From Phosphoribacter sp037046615 (lineage in GTDB: Bacteria; Actinomycetota; Actinomycetes; Actinomycetales; Dermatophilaceae), in assembly GCA_037046615.1 (NCBI GenBank), contig JBAOHD010000020.1, positions 1-64,000 on the forward strand: DNA of 64,000 nucleotides. The letters are read 5' to 3'. Positions 60,486-64,000 of the stretch are shown here, piece after piece. The first letter of the stretch is position 1. The number at the start of each line of letters is the position of its first letter. The translations under genes were made by a program, and so were the position numbers. The notes under the pieces were generated by a model, which worked only from the letters and a program-made list of their open reading frames with translations, was not told the DNA's origin and searched no databases.

Positions 60486-61235
60486 ATGAACAACGGCAAC
60501 ATCTTCCAGCAACTCATCGCCGCGACCTTCTCCGTCGCCGGCTACGAGATGCACTGGCTCGAACTCGTCGGCATCCTCATCGGTGCCGCATCGGCATACC
60601 TCGGCATGAAGCGTTGGGTCTGGGCGTGGCCGGTCGGCATCGTCGCCAACGTCATGCTCTTCTTCGTCTACCTCGGCGCGATCTTCGGTGCCGACCAACG
60701 GATCCCGCTCTTCGGCCAGGCAGGTCGGCAGGTCTTCTTCATCGTCACGAGCGCGTACGGCTGGTGGCGGTGGAACCAGTCGCGTCGGGCCCGCGGGGTC
60801 GACTCGTCCGCGCCGGCCATCACGCCACGCTGGGCGACTTCACGTGAGCGTCTCCTGATCGTCGGCGGGTGGATCGTCGGCACGGTCGTCGTCCACCAGG
60901 CCTTCGTGGCGCTGTGGAACCTCGCGCCCAACCCCTACTGGACCCCGCAGTGGTGGTTCTACTGGTGTGACGCGTGGATCTTCGTCGGGTCGGTCATCGC
61001 GACCTACTCGATGGCCCGTGGGTGGAACGAGTTCTGGCTGGCGTGGATCGCGGTCGACCTCATCGGCGTGCCACTCGGCTTCGCGACCGGTTACGTCCCC
61101 ACCGCGGTCCTCTACATCGGCTATGGCCTGTTCGTGATCTACGGCTTCACCCAATGGGTCAAGGTGACGAAGGCGGCTGCGCTCGAGCGCGAGACCGCGG
61201 GTGACCTGGCGGACGGCATACCGGCTCGTCGGTAG
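60486..61235 (+). CDS. ribM: Riboflavin transporter, RibM/PnuX type (PnuC family)
   Basis: A 249-residue protein with about six to seven transmembrane helices. The PnuC-family core has ELVGILIGAASAYLGMKRWV and WAWPVGIVANVMLFFVYLG, then VTSAYGWWRWNQSRR. The later WLAWIAVDLIGVPLGFATGY, VPTAVLYIGYGLFVIYG repeats the W-rich pattern. The FMN riboswitch upstream identifies riboflavin rather than nicotinamide riboside as substrate. It is a facilitative importer in the membrane. Confidence 0.9.
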   Translation: MNNGNIFQQLIAATFSVAGYEMHWLELVGILIGAASAYLGMKRWVWAWPVGIVANVMLFFVYLGAIFGADQRIPLFGQAGRQVFFIVTSAYGWWRWNQSRRARGVDSSAPAITPRWATSRERLLIVGGWIVGTVVVHQAFVALWNLAPNPYWTPQWWFYWCDAWIFVGSVIATYSMARGWNEFWLAWIAVDLIGVPLGFATGYVPTAVLYIGYGLFVIYGFTQWVKVTKAAALERETAGDLADGIPARR

Positions 61236-61246
61236 GCTGTGACCCT

Positions 61247-61510
61247 GTGAAGACCTTCGAGCAGCTCTACGCCGAACTCGCCGAGAAGGCGGTGACGCGC
61301 CCTGCCGGGTCTGGCACGGTCGCCCAACTGGACGCTGGGGTCCACGCGATCGGCAAGAAGATCGTCGAAGAGGCGGCCGAGGTCTGGATGGCCGCCGAAT
61401 ACGAATCCGACGAGCAGACTGCCGAAGAAATCAGCCAACTGCTCTACCACCTGCAGGTGCTCATGATTGCCAAGGGACTCACTCCCGACGCGGTCTACCG
61501 GCACCTGTGA
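61247..61510 (+). CDS. hisE: Phosphoribosyl-ATP pyrophosphatase
   Basis: An 87-residue all-helical enzyme for the second step of histidine synthesis. It has MKTFEQLYAELAEKAVTRPA, then KKIVEEAAEVWMAAEY with the metal-binding glutamates and EEISQLLYHLQVLMIAKGL. The GTG start lies 8 bases after a TAGGCT box. hisG follows after 21 bases. Confidence 0.94.
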   Translation: MKTFEQLYAELAEKAVTRPAGSGTVAQLDAGVHAIGKKIVEEAAEVWMAAEYESDEQTAEEISQLLYHLQVLMIAKGLTPDAVYRHL

Positions 61511-61531
61511 ACCCTGATCGGACGAACCTCG

Positions 61532-62377
61532 ATGTTGCGAATTGCCGTGCCCAACAAGGGTTCACTGTCGGATGCCGCCGGTGACATGCTCCGTGAGGCG
61601 GGGTATGCCGTGCGCCGCGATCCCAAAGAACTCGTCGTCATGGACATCGTCAACGACGTCGAGTTGTTCTACTTGCGGCCGCGGGACATCGCCATCTACG
61701 TCGGCTCCGGCACGGTTGATGCCGGCATCACCGGTCGTGATCTCCTCCTGGACTCCGGCAGTGACGCGGTCGAGGTCATGGGCTTGGACTTCGGGCAGTC
61801 GACCTTCCGGTATGCCGCCCGCGCCGGACAGCTGCGCACCATCGCCGACATCGAGGGCCGCAGGGTCGCGACAAGTTATCCGGGTCTGGTCCGGGCGCAC
61901 CTGGCTGACGCCGGGGTCGAGGCCGAGGTCGTGCGCCTGGACGGGGCCGTCGAGACGGCCATCACGCTCGGGGTGGCTGACGTCATCGCGGATGTCGTCG
62001 AGACTGGGGCGACCTTGCGAAGCCAGGGGTTGGCGGTTTTCGGTGACCCGATCTTGACCAGCGAAGCGGTCTTGATCCGCCGGGCTGAGACGACGATGTC
62101 CAATGGGGTGGGCGTCCTGCAGCGCCGACTGCAGGGGGTCATGACTGCGCACACCTACGTCATGATGGATTACGACGTGCCGGCTCACCTCGTCGAGCAG
62201 GCCTGCGCGGTCACTCCCGGTCTGGAGTCGCCGACGGTGTCTCCCTTGCAGGACCCCACGTGGAAGGCGGTGCGCGCCATGGTCCCTCGCGCGTCGACCA
62301 ACCGCGTCATGGACGAGCTCTACGAGATCGGGGCCCGCGCGATCCTCGTCACCGGCATCGCAGCGTGTCGACTATGA
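61532..62377 (+). CDS. hisG: ATP phosphoribosyltransferase, long form
   Basis: A 281-residue HisG with a regulatory C-terminal domain. MLRIAVPNKGSLSDAAGDML starts the protein. DIAIYVGSGTVDAGITGRDL and GVADVIADVVETGATLRSQG form the PRPP and ATP sites. The last 75 residues are the ACT-like domain for histidine feedback (MMDYDVPAHLVEQACAV). It catalyses the first committed step of histidine synthesis. The stop overlaps the next gene (ATGA). Confidence 0.95.
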   Translation: MLRIAVPNKGSLSDAAGDMLREAGYAVRRDPKELVVMDIVNDVELFYLRPRDIAIYVGSGTVDAGITGRDLLLDSGSDAVEVMGLDFGQSTFRYAARAGQLRTIADIEGRRVATSYPGLVRAHLADAGVEAEVVRLDGAVETAITLGVADVIADVVETGATLRSQGLAVFGDPILTSEAVLIRRAETTMSNGVGVLQRRLQGVMTAHTYVMMDYDVPAHLVEQACAVTPGLESPTVSPLQDPTWKAVRAMVPRASTNRVMDELYEIGARAILVTGIAACRL

Positions 62378-62853
62378 GCGCCGACAGCAGCCAGCCAGGC
62401 TCGGCGGACCCGTTCGCGGTCTTCCGGCCCAAGCGGGGTCGCTATGTCGCGATCGGACTCATCGTCGCGGTGGTCGCGATCTTCACCCTCGTCGGGCTGT
62501 TCGTCGAGGCCACGCCGTCCCACGATTTCACCATGCCTGACCGGCTCTTCTTCGCCTCGATCGGCTGGGTCCTGGCCCTCGTGTTCTGGCGGTACGCCTC
62601 GATCCGGGCGGTGCCCTCGCGGGAGGGTCTTGTCGTGCGCAATCTCTTCACGACCCGGTCCGTCACGTGGCCCCAGGTGGTCGCGATCCAGTTCGAGCAC
62701 GGGATGCCGTGGCCCACGATGGAACTCAACGACACCGACACGCTGGCGGTCATGGCGATCCAGCGCTCGGACGGTCCCCGGTCGGTGCAGGAATGCGCAC
62801 GCCTGGCCGCACTCGCCAAGGGTCTTGGCGAAGCCCACGAGCCGCGCGGCTAG
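62374..62853 (+). CDS. Small membrane protein with PH-like domain
   Basis: A 159-residue protein. Two transmembrane helices (YVAIGLIVAVVAIFTLVGLF and FFASIGWVLALVFWRYASI) are followed by a bacterial PH-like domain (SREGLVVRNLFTTRSVTWPQ, VVAIQFEHGMPWP). A protein of this kind follows hisG in many Actinobacteria. Function is unknown. It is coupled to hisG by a 4-base overlap. Confidence 0.78.
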   Translation: MSADSSQPGSADPFAVFRPKRGRYVAIGLIVAVVAIFTLVGLFVEATPSHDFTMPDRLFFASIGWVLALVFWRYASIRAVPSREGLVVRNLFTTRSVTWPQVVAIQFEHGMPWPTMELNDTDTLAVMAIQRSDGPRSVQECARLAALAKGLGEAHEPRG

Positions 62854-62915
62854 CGTTTTCGGTCGGAGCAACGGACATCGGCTGGCTTCACCGTCGCCGT
62901 GTGCAGCAGCAGACG

Positions 62916-63329
62916 CTAACCGGCCAGTCCGACGGCGCGACCTACCCACATGCCCATCAGGGCGGCTGCGACGCCCGCGGCGACCGTCACGACGAGATTG
63001 CTCACCGCTGCGCCGCGACGCCCGTGGCGCCATAACGACACCGTGTCGACAGCGAGCGTGGACAAGGTCGACAGGCCACCACCGAACCCGACTGCCAGCA
63101 CCAGGCGAGTGCTCGTCGTCGGAGGAAGCATGGCCACCATACCGACGAGGAACGACGCCACGGTATTGGCCACGAGCACGCCCGATGGCCAGGCACCGTG
63201 GATCCAGCGGGACCAGGACGACCCGGTGCGGGGAGTCGACGGCGTGAGAGAGACCACGGCATACCGGACGAGGCTGCCCACCGACCCGGCGACGACGACG
63301 AGCAGCCAGGTCCACCCTGAGGTCGTCAC
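62916..63329 (-). CDS. crcB: Fluoride-specific channel CrcB/Fluc, subunit 2
   Basis: A 137-residue protein with four helices. TTSGWTWLLVVVAGSVGSLV with RYAVVSL is the N-terminal motif; VANTVASFLVGMVA carries the conserved Asn, and GFGGGLSTLSTLAVDTVSLW the Ser/Thr track. It acts with the upstream crcB copy, whose stop codon overlaps its GTG (GTGA). Such pairs form dual-topology-derived heterodimers that expel fluoride. Confidence 0.88.
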   Translation of the reverse strand: MTTSGWTWLLVVVAGSVGSLVRYAVVSLTPSTPRTGSSWSRWIHGAWPSGVLVANTVASFLVGMVAMLPPTTSTRLVLAVGFGGGLSTLSTLAVDTVSLWRHGRRGAAVSNLVVTVAAGVAAALMGMWVGRAVGLAG

Positions 63330-63703
63330 GTCGACGCTCCCCACCGCTGACCGAGCGTCGCACCGGCGACGCCGCCGAAGACGCTGAGGGTCAAGGACGC
63401 GAGGCCCGCGCCGAAGGGGGTCCCGTCGACCATCGCGAGGGAGAGCGCGGAGAAGGTCGTGAAAGCCCCGAGGACGCCGGTGCCGGCAAAGGCTCGCCAG
63501 CGGGCGGGATCGGCCCCGCTCAGCGCGCGGGTCGACAGCCACCCGAGCGCGAAGGCACCGAGGATGTTGACGACCGCGAGGCCAGGGTCCCAGCCACCGT
63601 TGACTGGTCCGATGGCTAGGTCGACCGCGATCCGCGCCGCGGTGCCGATCGCTCCGCCGACGGCGACCTCCCGCCAGTAGGGCAGGCGGGCTCGTCGCGG
63701 CAT
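63326..63703 (-). CDS. crcB: Fluoride-specific channel CrcB/Fluc, subunit 1
   Basis: A 125-residue paralogue. VGGAIGTAARIAVDLAIGP, VVNILGAFALGWLSTRALSG with the conserved Asn and GVLGAFTTFSALSLAMV are the family motifs. The ATG is embedded in a GTATGCCG octamer. A minus-strand TAGGCT box lies 7 bases upstream, so the mRNA is probably leaderless. No fluoride riboswitch is apparent in the 27-base gap before it. Confidence 0.88.
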   Translation of the reverse strand: MPRRARLPYWREVAVGGAIGTAARIAVDLAIGPVNGGWDPGLAVVNILGAFALGWLSTRALSGADPARWRAFAGTGVLGAFTTFSALSLAMVDGTPFGAGLASLTLSVFGGVAGATLGQRWGAST

Positions 63704-63716
63704 ACGTCCCAGCCTA
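63701..63716 (-). promoter_or_regulatory. Leaderless promoter -10 box for the crcB pair
   Basis: TAGGCT on the minus strand (complement of 63711-63716), a 7-base spacer and ATG (63703-63701). Confidence 0.45.
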
Positions 63717-63730
63717 GAGATCCTGCCGGG

Positions 63731-64000
63731 TCACGTGGACACGACAAGATCTGCGCGCTCGCGGGTGCCGTCGCGGCTGAAGAGCCGTCGCTCCTGGGCG
63801 GCCCATCGCTCCCAATGGGGTCGGTAGGCATCGCCGTCTCGGGCCAGGGCCCGCTCCCTTCTCACCTCGGCGGGGGCCTCGACCCAGACGCGGACGGCAC
63901 TGTATGCCGCGGCCGCTCCCGCGCTGCTCCCACACCCCTCGACGACCAGGGTCGGGGTCCACGGGACGGTCACCTGCCCCGTGACCTTGCCCAGGTCCCA
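63731..64000 (-). CDS. Uridine kinase-like P-loop protein, C-terminal part (cut by window edge)
   Basis: The last 89 codons of a gene that continues past the window edge. The readable part has TPTLVVEGCGSSAGAAAAYS, VRVWVEAPAEVRRERALARD, HWERWAAQERRLFSRDGTRE and ADLVVST. This fits the C-terminal half of actinobacterial uridine-kinase-like or nucleoside/cytidylate kinase-fold proteins; the P-loop would lie outside. Identity is tentative. Confidence 0.6.
   Translation of the reverse strand, partial: WDLGKVTGQVTVPWTPTLVVEGCGSSAGAAAAYSAVRVWVEAPAEVRRERALARDGDAYRPHWERWAAQERRLFSRDGTRERADLVVST

Overview
The window is about 70% GC, uses GTG start codons heavily and has gene orders typical of Actinobacteria. 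It carries actinobacterial marker genes: the mIHF-type integration host factor, TlyA, a PyrR-binding leader that covers the ribosome binding site, and a PriA that has lost its helicase motifs. The order of genes and the short spacers suggest a member of the Micrococcales, perhaps Intrasporangiaceae-like. That family-level guess is an inference and is weak. About 60 genes are present, almost all housekeeping. No prophage, insertion sequence, CRISPR array or tRNA gene was seen, and no gene-free stretch exceeds 300 bases.

Layout. 1-1015: end of an rRNA operon (3' part of 23S, then 5S and a terminator). 1042-10142: TPR protein, HAD phosphatase, a protein with a histone-H1-like tail, tlyA, nadK, recN, pyrG and a Nudix hydrolase, in the order of the Mycobacterium tuberculosis Rv1691-Rv1700 block. 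10314-27049: aspS, an MMPL exporter on the minus strand, rarA, two small membrane-associated proteins, alaS, ruvX, mltG, aroE, a prepilin peptidase, aroC, a fused aroK-aroB, aroQ, efp and nusB. 27060-31367: an accessory block with an AIM24 protein, a Pro/Gly-rich protein and two tandem wax ester synthase/DGAT acyltransferases. 31536-40943: the complete pyrimidine operon pyrR-pyrB-pyrC-carA-carB-pyrD-pyrF behind a PyrR-binding leader. 41115-44948: mihF, gmk, rpoZ, coaBC, metK. 44955-53321: a xylose module with xylA-xylB on the minus strand, a divergent ROK regulator, and a sugar ABC transporter. 53370-60219: priA, def, fmt, rsmB, an anchored extracytoplasmic protein and rpe. 60246-64000: an FMN riboswitch with a RibM-type riboflavin transporter, hisE-hisG, a small PH-like membrane protein, a crcB fluoride-channel pair and the edge of a kinase-like gene.

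The genes fall into clear pathways: UMP synthesis from bicarbonate and glutamine with CTP synthase nearby, four to five consecutive shikimate steps, xylose uptake and entry into the pentose phosphate pathway, translation initiation and maturation (fmt, def), and DNA repair and replication restart (recN, rarA, ruvX, priA).

Two window-wide patterns stand out. First, the octamer GTATGCCG / CGGCATAC occurs about 75 times by eye, evenly on both strands, in genes and spacers alike. That is dozens of times more than base composition predicts and resembles uptake-sequence or HIP1-type repeat systems. Second, single-base indels cluster in some regions (aspS, aro genes, efp, pyrR to carB, metK, and above all the xylose transporter) while other long regions are clean. 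Because essential genes are hit and every shift restores a conserved protein, these look like consensus sequencing errors. Genes in those regions are given as full spans with the shifts noted.
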